This document shows, piece by piece, positions 1-8,181 of a DNA stretch of 37,531 nucleotides. Position 1 is the stretch's first letter; every line of letters starts with the position of its first letter. A program made the position numbers and the translations under genes. The notes beneath the pieces are model-generated. The model saw nothing but the letters and a program-made list of their open reading frames with translations, was not told the DNA's origin and did not search any database. The stretch is from contig CAJUNI010000009.1 of assembly GCA_910587945.1 (NCBI GenBank), positions 4,651 to 42,181 on the forward strand, in the 5' to 3' direction. The stretch comes from an uncultured Parvibacter sp. (lineage in GTDB: Bacteria > Actinomycetota > Coriobacteriia > Coriobacteriales > Eggerthellaceae).

Positions 1-1163
1 CGGATTGCGCTCAGGAACTGGAGCGCATTCAGGAGCTGAGTCGCAGCTCCGATGCACGGTTGGAAGAGGCCCAATTCACTTTGCGCCAAATTCAGAGCGT
101 GGGCGTTGTTGAAGGAGAATATGAAGAGCTCCTTCTTGTAACTGAGCGCGCTGAGCATAGTGAAGCCCTTGCCCGAGGGGCCATGGAGGCGGATCATTGC
201 TTGTCGGGGGATGGGGGAGCTCTTGATGCGCTTGCAGGAGCACTGTCGGCTTTGCAATCGGTGGCCACCTATGATCAGGCGCTGGAGGGGTCGGCTGAAG
301 CCCTGCGCGAGGCAACGTTTTTAGTGGAAGATGCGGCGCGGGAAGTGGCTCGCTATCAAGAGGCCGTCGAATTTGATCCTGAGGAATTAGCAAGCGCCCA
401 AGAGCGGCTGGCTGCCTATCAAGGACTTCTTCGCAGCTATGGCCCTCGCGTAACCGACGTGCTGGAAAAAGAATCCCAGGCGGCGGAACTGGTGGCGCTG
501 GTGGAAGATACTGACGGGCAAGTGCAAGCGGCTCAGGAGAAGCTTGATAGGGCTTGGGAGCGCTTGCGAGAGTGCGCAGAGGCATTGGATGCGGTGCGCT
601 TGCAGAAAGCCCCTGCCTTTGCGGCCGCCGTCACCGAGGTTATGCGGACGTTGGAGATGGGTGGTGCCGCTCTCGAGGTACAACTCGAACGTTTGGAGGA
701 ATCGCGTTGGGCCGAAGGAGGTCCGTCATCAGTGGAGTTCCTCTTTCGACCTGGGGTCGATATGCAGCCGCGTCCTTTGGCACGCATTGCTTCCGGAGGC
801 GAAGTGAGTCGCGTTATGCTGGCTATAAAAGTAGTGCTGGGGGCGAAGGATCCGGTTGAAACTCTGGTGTTTGATGAGGTGGATGCGGGTGTTGGCGGTA
901 GCACGGCCTTGGCTCTTGCTCGACTCCTAAAACAACTCGCCCAAGATCACCAGGTGATTGTCGTCACCCATCTTCCCCAAATTGCGGTGGTTGCTGATAG
1001 CCACTACGTTGTTGAAAAAACTACGGGCACGCATCCTCAAACCTGTTTGCGTTCCGTGCAGGAGGAAGAGCGTGTGCGTGAGATTGCTCGGATGCTTTCC
1101 GGGGATACGTCCCCAGCAGCCCTGACTCATGCCCAAGAAATGCTGCAACAAGCCAGCAATTGA
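1..1163 (+). CDS. recN: DNA repair protein RecN, C-terminal part (5' end outside window)
   Basis: This is the C-terminal part of RecN, the SMC-like ATPase that acts at double-strand breaks during recombinational repair. The reading frame is open from the window edge (first full codon at base 3), so the Walker A half lies upstream. What is visible is the end of the coiled coil (Glu/Ala/Leu-rich, roughly the first 210 residues), then the ABC C-terminal half: the signature region IASGGEVSRVMLAIK, the Walker B segment TLVFDEVDAGVGG, and VVTHLPQIAVVAD, which is the RecN version of the H-loop region. The protein ends normally at TGA (1161-1163). An apparent TTG start at base 60 lies inside the coiled coil and is not a start. 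Identification is firm from the signature and THLPQIA motifs. Confidence 0.96.
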   Translation, partial: DCAQELERIQELSRSSDARLEEAQFTLRQIQSVGVVEGEYEELLLVTERAEHSEALARGAMEADHCLSGDGGALDALAGALSALQSVATYDQALEGSAEALREATFLVEDAAREVARYQEAVEFDPEELASAQERLAAYQGLLRSYGPRVTDVLEKESQAAELVALVEDTDGQVQAAQEKLDRAWERLRECAEALDAVRLQKAPAFAAAVTEVMRTLEMGGAALEVQLERLEESRWAEGGPSSVEFLFRPGVDMQPRPLARIASGGEVSRVMLAIKVVLGAKDPVETLVFDEVDAGVGGSTALALARLLKQLAQDHQVIVVTHLPQIAVVADSHYVVEKTTGTHPQTCLRSVQEEERVREIARMLSGDTSPAALTHAQEMLQQASN

Positions 1164-1344
1164 GCGGGCATTTTGGAAGTCTAGAGACGCAGGTGCAATA
1201 CTCCTCAGTACGCAAGTGGATTGCGCCCTAGGATGTTGGCGAAGAAGCGTGGTGCCTTAGAAAGCCTCACCTTAGCGTGGAGAATGCTGCACCTTAGGAA
1301 ACCGCGCCTTAGGACGGAGAACGCTATGACTTCGGACGTCTTGG

Positions 1345-3051
1345 CTAGGAAGCCTCGACCTCTACCGTTGCGGGCACATTGCCGTCGGAGCGATTATCGT
1401 AGGAGAGCAATTCATTCACGGTCACAAAGCGGTAGCCTTGTTCTGCCAGTACGGGCAGTGCTTGCTGTAGGGCTTCTACCGTTTGGCTGCGCGTGCCACC
1501 ACCATCATGCATCAAGATGATATAGCCCGGCTTCGAACGCAGAAGTTGGTTGACAATGGCTTGAGTTCCGGGGCGACGCCAGTCCTCGGTATCGATGTTC
1601 CAACCCACTTCAGCAGAAACATAGGGCATCAAAATTGAAGCTGTCTCTTCGTTGAAGTTGCCACCGGGAGAGCGGAACTCGGTGCTAACGGGCGCATCGG
1701 TAGCGGCAGCAATCGCGGCATAACCTTGCTGCACTTCGTTGATACGCTCTTCGGCTGTCATGTGCCCCAGATCCACGCCGCGACCACTGCCGGCGGCATG
1801 ATCCCAGGGTCGAGTGCTTATCTGGTGTCCTTCGGAGGCAGCACGCTTGATGGAGTCGAAATTGCCTCCTGAAATTTGCTGGCCAATGGTGAAGAACGTA
1901 GCCTTGGCGTTGTATTGGGCCAAAGTATCAAGGATGGCATTCGTGGAATCAGGCCAGGGACCATCGTCAAAGGTAAGAGCAATGACCTTTTCGCCACCGG
2001 TATCAATGTTGTAGCGCGTGACTACGGCAGGTTGTGCTTCCTGAAGTACAACAGTGCTGCTCAATCCTGAAATATCGCCCACACGAACTTCGGACTCGCC
2101 TTGAGCGCCCGCCGAAGTATAGACATGCATGGCCCCTACGCCTTCAATAGTGACCGGCGCATTGATGGGGGCCTTAGAGGAGGTGTAGGGCTCGGTCTCG
2201 TCCACACCGTTCTCAATTTGGATGACCTCACCATCATTGAGGCGAAGATTTTCGTCCGTGGTTTCTACCCCATTGACGGTAGCTGAAAGGGCGCTGCCGC
2301 CTCCTTCTTCAAGCACGCTTCCATCTACTGCAAGCAAATTACCTGGAGTAGGGGAGGCGTAGCCTTTCTCTACAAGGGTTGCGAGCGTGGTATTGCGGGG
2401 GAGCGACACACTTTGTCCGTTGACCGTAAGTGAGATGGGAATATTGCTCCAGGCAAACCATCCGATTGCAGCTAGGACGACAACCACCGCCACAACTCCC
2501 ACAATAAGGGGAGTCACCGGTTTTTTCTCTTTGGGCATCATGCGCTCCGCAATAACGGCATTGGTACGCGCGCGGCGCGGAGTGGGGGTGTGATAGGTGA
2601 CCGTAGAGTCTTCGGGGGTTAGGGTGCTAATACGAGAAACGCTGCGCTGTTCTGCGGTAGTGTCGGTGGCGGCAGAAAGCGGCTCCTCGGTTATCACTCC
2701 CGATCCTTGAAAGTTCGCCTGAGGTACAACCGGCTGAAATTGAGAAGAGAGAGACGCGGAGCTGCGGTTAGTGCTGCGGCGCCGGACCGGCTGATGGGCG
2801 CCCGTGGCGGCTGGGCTAACGGTGCGAGGTTGCGCCGGAGCAGCTGCACTACTGGCTTCTGCCTGGGTGTCGACGCGGGCCACCTCAGCGGCGCCGGTAT
2901 AGCCAGCGTCGCTTTGTAATACCGAATGGGCATGACCCGAGAAAGCCCGAGCGCTGCTACGGCTAGGGATATCAGTCTGCCGTTCTTGGGGCTCTTGGGT
3001 GTCGGAATATTCAAAGTCCTCGGGATATGAGGACGGAGATGCGGGATGCAT
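1345..3051 (-). CDS. membrane-anchored NodB-type polysaccharide deacetylase with altered metal motif
   Basis: The 568-residue product belongs to carbohydrate esterase family 4 (NodB), which removes acetyl groups from peptidoglycan or other surface glycans. Residues 1-175 are polar and low complexity and probably cytoplasmic. Residues 181-201 form one membrane segment, so the rest is extracellular. Residues 206-282 resemble a small beta-rich linker domain. The NodB domain spans about 352-550: motif 1 TFDDGPW (D362, D363), motif 3 FRSPGG (459-464), motif 4 DTEDW and motif 5 ILMHDGG (H515). In motif 2 the first zinc-binding His of the usual H[ST]xxH is Arg414 (RPWDH), while His418 is kept. Metal binding may therefore be changed or lost. 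The ATG at 3051 has AAGGAG at 3059-3064. The gene is convergent with recN and divergent from the T-box/ECF operon. Confidence 0.9.
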   Translation of the reverse strand: MHPASPSSYPEDFEYSDTQEPQERQTDIPSRSSARAFSGHAHSVLQSDAGYTGAAEVARVDTQAEASSAAAPAQPRTVSPAATGAHQPVRRRSTNRSSASLSSQFQPVVPQANFQGSGVITEEPLSAATDTTAEQRSVSRISTLTPEDSTVTYHTPTPRRARTNAVIAERMMPKEKKPVTPLIVGVVAVVVVLAAIGWFAWSNIPISLTVNGQSVSLPRNTTLATLVEKGYASPTPGNLLAVDGSVLEEGGGSALSATVNGVETTDENLRLNDGEVIQIENGVDETEPYTSSKAPINAPVTIEGVGAMHVYTSAGAQGESEVRVGDISGLSSTVVLQEAQPAVVTRYNIDTGGEKVIALTFDDGPWPDSTNAILDTLAQYNAKATFFTIGQQISGGNFDSIKRAASEGHQISTRPWDHAAGSGRGVDLGHMTAEERINEVQQGYAAIAAATDAPVSTEFRSPGGNFNEETASILMPYVSAEVGWNIDTEDWRRPGTQAIVNQLLRSKPGYIILMHDGGGTRSQTVEALQQALPVLAEQGYRFVTVNELLSYDNRSDGNVPATVEVEAS

Positions 3052-3278
3052 GGTAAAACTCCTTGATGCTAAACGATCGCCTAGGTGGGTTTAAGTGGAA
3101 TTGCGAACTGTTTGCTATTAAACAGCATGGGAAATGTAAATTCTACTCTCGTGAAACAAAATGCCGTTATAAACGGTGTATTTTTTAACAAGGCGTCACC
3201 CAAAATTTACGAGGAGCAGGGGGGTTATCCGGAGACGCTTGGCTCTGCGCCGAAAAAGCTGCATTTTGAAAACAACCC
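3052..3278. other. divergent intergenic region with two palindromes
   Basis: This AT-rich stretch separates the deacetylase start from the T-box promoter. It has two perfect inverted repeats: CTGTTT (3108-3113) with AAACAG (3120-3125), and CCGTT-ATA-AACGG at 3164-3176. The first lies in the likely 5' leader of the minus-strand deacetylase; the second could be an operator. No gene is supported here. Confidence 0.4.
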
Positions 3279-3306
3279 TTGCGTTCAAACTCTGCTGTGC
3301 TAAAGT
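3279..3306 (+). promoter_or_regulatory. candidate sigma-70-type promoter for the ECF operon
   Basis: TTGCGT (3279-3284) and TAAAGT (3301-3306) are separated by 16 bases. They lie about 35 bases upstream of the first T-box helix, where a promoter is expected. Both boxes depart from consensus, so this is a positional inference. Confidence 0.35.
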
Positions 3307-3329
3307 ACGCCCAAGCAATTGAATACCTC

Positions 3330-3600
3330 AAACCGATGAAGCGAAAGTCAAGCCATCAAGGGCACTCACAGAGAGCGGGCGTAGCTGGGATTCCCGTAGT
3401 AAGCCGGTTGGTAAATGGATCGCTGAGGGAAAGGGGAAAGGCACGGATGTCCGTGCTGAGTATCTGGACCGTGAGCCTGCGTTAAAGGCAGAACATGTGT
3501 TGGCATGTTCATGAGAGGGTTCGCTTAAGGCGAGCCAAGTAAAGGTGGCACCGCAGATCAAAGATCTGTCCTTTATTACTAAGGGACAGATCTTTTTTTA
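3330..3600 (+). promoter_or_regulatory. T-box riboswitch, specifier UGG (tryptophan), controlling the ECF transporter operon
   Basis: A T-box leader senses uncharged tRNA and prevents transcription termination. The Stem I base pairs AGCGA (3340-3344) with TCGCT (3420-3424). The distal part has the AGAGAGC bulge motif (3370-3376) and a CGGG/CCCG apical hairpin. In the 3' side of the specifier loop TGG (3416-3418) is followed by a purine, giving tryptophan. Further hairpins are GCACGG/CCGTGC (3441-3456), GAACATG/CATGTTC (3491-3510) and GGTTCGC/GCGAGCC (3518-3536). The antiterminator is AAAGG (3541-3545)/CCTTT (3570-3574) plus CAGATC/GATCTG (3554-3568), around the T-box bulge TGGCACCG. TGGC pairs with a tRNA ending GCCA, that is discriminator G73, which is what bacterial tRNA-Trp carries. 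Two independent signals thus point to Trp. Confidence 0.9.
3561..3599 (+). terminator. T-box intrinsic terminator
   Basis: AAGATCTGTCC (3561-3571) pairs perfectly with GGACAGATCTT (3584-3594) and runs into a T tract ending at 3599. It shares bases with the antiterminator, so the two folds exclude each other. Confidence 0.93.
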
Positions 3601-3708
3601 TGAGCCATCGTTACACGGCAGCGTCGGCTGAGGGCAATTGCACAGGATGATCGCCAACCGGTGATCAAGAGTACGACGGCAGGAGCCGTCAGAAAGGGTG
3701 TGGTTGGA

Positions 3709-4368
3709 ATGACCGACGCAAAGATGATGGACGAGAACGCAATGCAAACCGAGGGTACGAGCGAAGTAAAAGGTACGCTGCGGCAATCCGCTACGGCACC
3801 TACCGCAGCTCAAAAGACGAAAGCTGCGTCTTCGGCTAAGTCTGGTTTTACGGTACAAGATCTGATTTTGGTGGCTGTGCTGTTGGCTGCGGGTGCGGTA
3901 CTCAAACTCACAGTAGGAAGCTTGTTGGCTTCGTTTGGTATGAAGCCGAACTTTATCATTGCTGCCTATTGTTTGGCGATTATTCTCATTCGTCCCAACG
4001 TGGGCCAGTCGGTAATCATTGGTTTTATTGCAGGACTTGTCTGTCAAATCCCTATGCTTAACGCCACGCCCCTATTAAATATTCCTTCAGAAATCCTAGG
4101 CGCCCTGGTTTGTGGCCTTTTGATTCACGTGCCCATGAAGCTTGGTGGGAAACTTGACATCAATCCCTTGATTAATACCTTCCTTTCCACCTGTGTATCA
4201 GGCTTAACCTTTGCCGCACTCTCGGTCTACATCAATGTGGTCTCTGTGGGCGGCGACTTTATGGTGGCTATGGCGGCCTATGGTGCCATCGTCCTTGGCA
4301 CCGCCTTGTTTAATGCCATCTTTGTGCAAATCCTTGCGTTGCCGCTGCAAAAGGTATTGAAGCGCTAA
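3709..4368 (+). CDS. ECF transporter substrate-binding S component, probable tryptophan transporter (TrpP-like)
   Basis: This 219-residue integral membrane protein is the substrate-binding component of an energy-coupling-factor vitamin/amino-acid importer. About 45 polar residues precede five to six hydrophobic segments (from about residue 49 to 215). The stretch GMKPNFIIAAYCLAI and the following glycine-rich membrane turns resemble the TrpP family. The Trp-specific T-box directly upstream supports tryptophan as substrate, and the A, A' and T genes follow immediately, so this is a dedicated transporter. I chose ATG 3709, which has AAAGGG about ten bases upstream, over the in-frame GTG at 3661, which has no ribosome site. 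Family membership is clear; the substrate is inferred from the leader and the resemblance. Confidence 0.82.
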   Translation: MTDAKMMDENAMQTEGTSEVKGTLRQSATAPTAAQKTKAASSAKSGFTVQDLILVAVLLAAGAVLKLTVGSLLASFGMKPNFIIAAYCLAIILIRPNVGQSVIIGFIAGLVCQIPMLNATPLLNIPSEILGALVCGLLIHVPMKLGGKLDINPLINTFLSTCVSGLTFAALSVYINVVSVGGDFMVAMAAYGAIVLGTALFNAIFVQILALPLQKVLKR

Positions 4369-4412
4369 GGCGCTGCGTGCCGAATCAAAGCTAGTTCCAA
4401 GGAGCAAATCCC

Positions 4413-5255
4413 ATGATTCGATTTACAGACTTCAGCTTTCGCTACCGAGAAGGGGCGGCGCCGGTGGTCCGCAATATCAACCTGACCATACCTGCGGGTT
4501 GTTTTGTGGGCATAACGGGCGCTGCTGGATCGGGAAAATCAACCCTCACCTATGCCATCAACGGCATCATTCCCCACTGCTATCCCGGAGACTTTTATGG
4601 CTCTGTGGAAGTGGATGGCTTGGACACGCTGGATAGTTCGCTCACGGACATCTCTGCTCGGGTAGGTAGTGTGTGTCAGGACATCGATTCGCAGATGGTG
4701 TCTACCGTAGTAGAGGATGAGATCCTCTACGGTCTTGAGAACTTTGCGGTCCCGAAAGACGAGATCCCGGGGCGGGTTCAGGAATCCTTGGTGGCTATGG
4801 GTATAGAAGACTTGCGGGATCGCACTATTGATAGTCTCTCCGGCGGACAAAAACAAAAGGTAGCGGTGGCTTCGGTTTTGGCTTTGCACCCGGATGTTCT
4901 GGTGCTTGATGAGCCTACGGCAGAGCTTGATCCTGTGTCTTCAGTGGCTGTGTTTGAACTCTTGGCGCGCTATGCGAATGAACACGGCACCACGGTGGTT
5001 GTGGTGGAACAAAAAATCGCGCTTCTCTCGGACTATGCTGATTTGCTTGTCATTGTGGATAAGGGTGAGATCCGCTATGCCGATAGCCCGGCTGAAGTTC
5101 TGAGTCATTCGGAAGAGCTGCTGGCGCTGGGTGTTAATTGTCCTCGCTCGACCACGCTTATGAATGCGCTTCGCGGAGCAGGCATTTATGATGGCCCGGC
5201 GGTGTGTAATGTTCCTCAGGCAGTCGAGGGACTCAAGGAGGTGCTCTCATGCTAG
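4413..5255 (+). CDS. ecfA1: ECF transporter ATPase subunit EcfA (H-loop His replaced by Gln)
   Basis: This 280-residue ABC ATPase is one of two nucleotide-binding subunits that power the ECF importer from the cytoplasmic face. Walker A is GAAGSGKST (36-44), the Q-loop glutamine is Q89, the signature is LSGGQ (142-146) and Walker B is VLVLDE (162-167). At the H-loop the sequence reads VVVEQK: the usual catalytic His is Gln200. The partner subunit has the opposite pattern, an intact His but a degraded signature. The ATG at 4413 has AAGGAG at 4399-4404. The 3' end overlaps the next gene by 7 bases, which suggests translational coupling. Confidence 0.92.
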   Translation: MIRFTDFSFRYREGAAPVVRNINLTIPAGCFVGITGAAGSGKSTLTYAINGIIPHCYPGDFYGSVEVDGLDTLDSSLTDISARVGSVCQDIDSQMVSTVVEDEILYGLENFAVPKDEIPGRVQESLVAMGIEDLRDRTIDSLSGGQKQKVAVASVLALHPDVLVLDEPTAELDPVSSVAVFELLARYANEHGTTVVVVEQKIALLSDYADLLVIVDKGEIRYADSPAEVLSHSEELLALGVNCPRSTTLMNALRGAGIYDGPAVCNVPQAVEGLKEVLSC

Positions 5256-6238
5256 AGTTTTCCCACGTCAGCGCTTCCTATGATGGCGAGCTGCCGGTGC
5301 TTTGCGATGTGAGCTTTACCATCAATGATGGTGAATTCGTTGCTTTTGTGGGCACCAACGGTGCCGGGAAATCCACGACTATGCGCCTCATTAATGGGTT
5401 GCTTAAACCCACTGAGGGAACGGTATCCATTGATGGGGTGCCCACCACCAAGCTGAAAACCAGCGAACTTGCCCGCAAGGTTGGCTTCCTCTTTCAGAAT
5501 CCTGATCGCCAAATTTGTTGTAATACGGTGCGCGAAGAATTGCTCTTCGGCTTTAAGGCTCAAGGACAGGAAGGGCCAGAGGCGAATGCGGCTGTAGATG
5601 CCATGATTGAGCGCTTTGGCTTTGACCCCGATGCGGAGCCCTATTTGCTTAACCGCGGAACCCGGCAGTTGCTTGCCTTGGCCTCCATCATTGTGATGGC
5701 GCCCCCTATTTTGGTACTGGATGAACCGACCACTGGCCTGGACTTTCGCGAATGCGTGAAGGTAATGGATATTGTGCGGGAGCTAAACGAGCAAGGTACG
5801 ACGGTGGTCATGGTCTGCCATGACATGGAAGTAGTTGGAGACTTTGCCGAGCGCGTTATTGCCATGACAGCAGGTTCGGTGGTAGCGGATGGTCCCACAT
5901 TCGACGTCCTACGCAATGGGGAGGTCTTGAAGAAGGCATCGATTCTGCCGCCGCAAGTGACCGAGATTGCTCTGATTCTTGGCCAGGATCCGGCCTTGGC
6001 AGAAACCCCGATCGCGCAAGCCAATACGGTCAACGCCATGGCGCGGGCGGTGACTGCGCGCGCGGAGGAGCAGTTCGCCTCTGCGATGCAAGAAACCCTG
6101 GCAGAAGCGCGAAGGGTAGAGATTGTCGAAGGCGCCATTTTGGATGATATTGCGGCGGTGTTGTCTCAGGAGCAGCAAGATGCCGGGACTAGCTCGACAG
6201 AGTCCTCAGATGCGCTGGATGCCAAGGAGGTGCACTAA
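5249..6238 (+). CDS. ecfA2: ECF transporter ATPase subunit EcfA' (degenerate signature motif)
   Basis: This 329-residue ABC ATPase pairs with the preceding subunit. Walker A is GTNGAGKST (35-43), Q83 is the Q-loop residue, Walker B is ILVLDE (154-159) and the H-loop His191 is kept (VMVCHD). In place of LSGGQ it has LNRGT (134-138), so the signature is degenerate. Residues after about 215 form a long acidic, Ala/Glu-rich tail of about 110 residues, longer than a minimal ATPase domain. The gene starts with ATG inside the end of ecfA1 (AAGGAGG directly upstream) and its TAA overlaps the ATG of ecfT by one base. Confidence 0.92.
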   Translation: MLEFSHVSASYDGELPVLCDVSFTINDGEFVAFVGTNGAGKSTTMRLINGLLKPTEGTVSIDGVPTTKLKTSELARKVGFLFQNPDRQICCNTVREELLFGFKAQGQEGPEANAAVDAMIERFGFDPDAEPYLLNRGTRQLLALASIIVMAPPILVLDEPTTGLDFRECVKVMDIVRELNEQGTTVVMVCHDMEVVGDFAERVIAMTAGSVVADGPTFDVLRNGEVLKKASILPPQVTEIALILGQDPALAETPIAQANTVNAMARAVTARAEEQFASAMQETLAEARRVEIVEGAILDDIAAVLSQEQQDAGTSSTESSDALDAKEVH

Positions 6239-7005
6239 TGGCTACGTTTTTAGAGTATGTACCGGGGAATAGTTTCCTTCATTCCATGAATCCTTCCGTT
6301 AAGCTCATTGCTGCCATGGTGTTTGCCATCACTTGCTTCGTTACGTCAAACCTCGCATTCTTAGCAGTGCTATTGGTTATTGCGCTGGCCTTGGCGTTTT
6401 CCTGTGGGCTCACAAAAGAAACGGCGGGGCTCTGCAAGGCGGTGTTTGCCTTCTCGCTTATTCTGGCCGTGGTGCTCATTTTGACCACGCCGCAAGGCTA
6501 TGAGTTGGTGCCCCTTCCTTGGGGTTACATTGGCACCGGTTCCCTTCTTGCGGCACTCACGGTAGTGATTCGCCTGATGGCTGCTGCAATTCCCCTGTTC
6601 TTGGTGTTCTATGTGACAAAAACCAACGACCTCACAAACTCGGCGGTAAAGCAATTGCATGTACCCTATCGCTATGCGTTCACTTTTACCTCAACGGTCC
6701 ATTTCATACCGGTCTTTATGAACGACATGGCGGGCATTATGGAAGCGCAAACGGCGCGCGGGGTGCAGTTTGATGGTTCGCTTATTAAGAAAATTCGCTT
6801 GATGATTCCCTTGTGCGTACCCCTGCTAGTAACTTCAGTGCGTAAAACTAATTCAGCGGCCATTGCCGCCGAAGTGCGTGGGTTTAATCTGCGCACCCGG
6901 CAAAGCGGCTATAAAGAATACCCGGTGCGGGGAAGCGATATCGCGGTTTTGGTGGCAGTGTTTGGGCTTCTTGCGGCGGCCATTGTTCTTAACGTTTTGC
7001 TGTAA
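6238..7005 (+). CDS. ecfT: ECF transporter transmembrane component EcfT
   Basis: This 255-residue EcfT protein links the S component to the two ATPases. It has an N-terminal membrane block, a long cytoplasmic helical segment and a C-terminal membrane helix. The first Ala-Arg-Gly coupling motif is intact (TARGVQFD). The second is VRG (AAEVRGFNLRTR) instead of ARG, a conservative change of the residue before the Arg. Start and stop overlap the upstream gene by one base (TAATG). It is the last gene of the operon; no clear terminator is visible in the 110 bases before nfo. Confidence 0.93.
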   Translation: MATFLEYVPGNSFLHSMNPSVKLIAAMVFAITCFVTSNLAFLAVLLVIALALAFSCGLTKETAGLCKAVFAFSLILAVVLILTTPQGYELVPLPWGYIGTGSLLAALTVVIRLMAAAIPLFLVFYVTKTNDLTNSAVKQLHVPYRYAFTFTSTVHFIPVFMNDMAGIMEAQTARGVQFDGSLIKKIRLMIPLCVPLLVTSVRKTNSAAIAAEVRGFNLRTRQSGYKEYPVRGSDIAVLVAVFGLLAAAIVLNVLL

Positions 7006-7114
7006 GATACCAGCGAGATTTTGAGTTTTTGGGGGTTCAGGACGCCTGACTCTGAAGGGTCTACCTATGGGCAGGCGCTCGATGAGGCTCTTGGACTAGC
7101 ACGAAAGGAATAGC

Positions 7115-7951
7115 ATGCTCACCATTGGCTGTCATCTCTCCAGCGCCAAAGGCTACGAGGCTATGGCGAAAGACGCCGCATCAATTAATGCCAACACGTT
7201 TCAGTTCTTTACCCGCAATCCGCGGGGTGGGAAGGCTAAGCCCATTGATCCCGATGATGTAGCAGCGTTTGAGGTGGCAGCACAGCAGCAAGGGATTACT
7301 CGGTTTCTGGCCCACGCACCCTATACCCTCAATCCCGCCGGTGCCGAAGAGCGGGTACGGGAATTTGCTGCCATGACCTTCGCTGATGACTTGGCGCGCA
7401 TGGAGGCAACACCGGGGCAGATGTATAACTTTCATCCCGGATCCCATGTGAAGCAAGGTGTTGACGTAGGCATTGAGCTTATTGCCAGTGCCCTTAATCA
7501 GGTGCTCAAGCCCGAACAAACCACGACGGTGCTCCTCGAAACCATGGCGGGGAAGGGCACCGAAATTGGGGGTAGGTTTGAAGAACTGGCTGCCATCATG
7601 GATCGGGTGGAGCTCAAGGACCACCTGGGCGTTTGTCTTGATACCTGCCATATTTGGGATGGCGGCTATGACATCGCGCAGAATCTAGAAGGGGTCTTAG
7701 AGGAGTTTGACCAGATCATCGGCTTGGATCGGCTGAAAGCCATTCACCTGAACGATTCGAAGAACCCGCTCGGAGCTCACAAGGACCGTCATGCCGCTAT
7801 CGGTGAGGGCTGTATTGGGTTTGAAGCCCTTGCTTCTGTGGTGACTCATCCGGCATTGCGCCATTTGCCGTTCTTCCTGGAAACCCCTCATGACACGTTG
7901 GATGGTTACGCCAAGGAAATAGCTGATTTACGGGCTGTTGCAGGGGAGTAA
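7115..7951 (+). CDS. nfo: deoxyribonuclease IV / endonuclease IV
   Basis: This 278-residue AP endonuclease cuts DNA 5' of abasic sites in base-excision repair, using a trinuclear zinc centre in a TIM barrel. The family landmarks are all present in order: IGCHLSSAKGY, NTFQFFTRNPRG, AHAPYTLNPA, NFHPGSHV, LLETMAGKGTEIG, GVCLDTCHIWDGGYD, IHLNDSKNPLGAHKDRHAAIG and FFLETP. Length matches the family. The ATG at 7115 has AAAGGA a few bases upstream. The gene is separated from ecfT by about 110 bases, so it may have its own promoter. Confidence 0.97.
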   Translation: MLTIGCHLSSAKGYEAMAKDAASINANTFQFFTRNPRGGKAKPIDPDDVAAFEVAAQQQGITRFLAHAPYTLNPAGAEERVREFAAMTFADDLARMEATPGQMYNFHPGSHVKQGVDVGIELIASALNQVLKPEQTTTVLLETMAGKGTEIGGRFEELAAIMDRVELKDHLGVCLDTCHIWDGGYDIAQNLEGVLEEFDQIIGLDRLKAIHLNDSKNPLGAHKDRHAAIGEGCIGFEALASVVTHPALRHLPFFLETPHDTLDGYAKEIADLRAVAGE

Positions 7952-8181
7952 GCAGCCGCAAAGAGAAGAATGCGAGGTCTAAAATAGGGAATCATTGACC
8001 TCGCGAGCCTCTCTGGAACGAAACCGCTTAACTGTGCGTTACGTGGATTTTCTTGAAGGATGGGCTCGTTAAGGTGAAAATAACGTTTCGCTATCTTTTC
8101 CCGTAAGGGAAAGGCAAGCCAGGCGATTTGGTGGGTCGATGGCCGAAACGCCGGGAATTATTCCACGACGAAGGGGAGACT
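7952..8181 (+). promoter_or_regulatory. structured leader upstream of the RlpA-like gene
   Basis: About 230 bases lie between nfo and the chosen start of the next gene. The clearest element is the stem CTTTTCCC/GGGAAAGG closed by a GTAA (GNRA) tetraloop at 8095-8114, with no T tract, so it is not a terminator. I looked for the c-di-AMP (ydaO) riboswitch, which is common before actinobacterial wall genes, but its conserved blocks are not recognisable. Confidence 0.35.

Noticed and set aside
1255..1312. Short CCTTAG repeats downstream of recN
   Set aside because: Four copies of a six-base string at uneven spacing with no pairing potential; probably chance in a short intergenic region.
2387..2919. 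Plus-strand open frames inside the deacetylase gene
   Set aside because: They are antisense shadows without ribosome sites or recognisable sequence; the minus-strand NodB protein explains the region.
7992..8181. c-di-AMP (ydaO) riboswitch before the RlpA-like gene
   Set aside because: The conserved CAGCTAAC-containing segment and the GGGG(T)GAATC block are absent.
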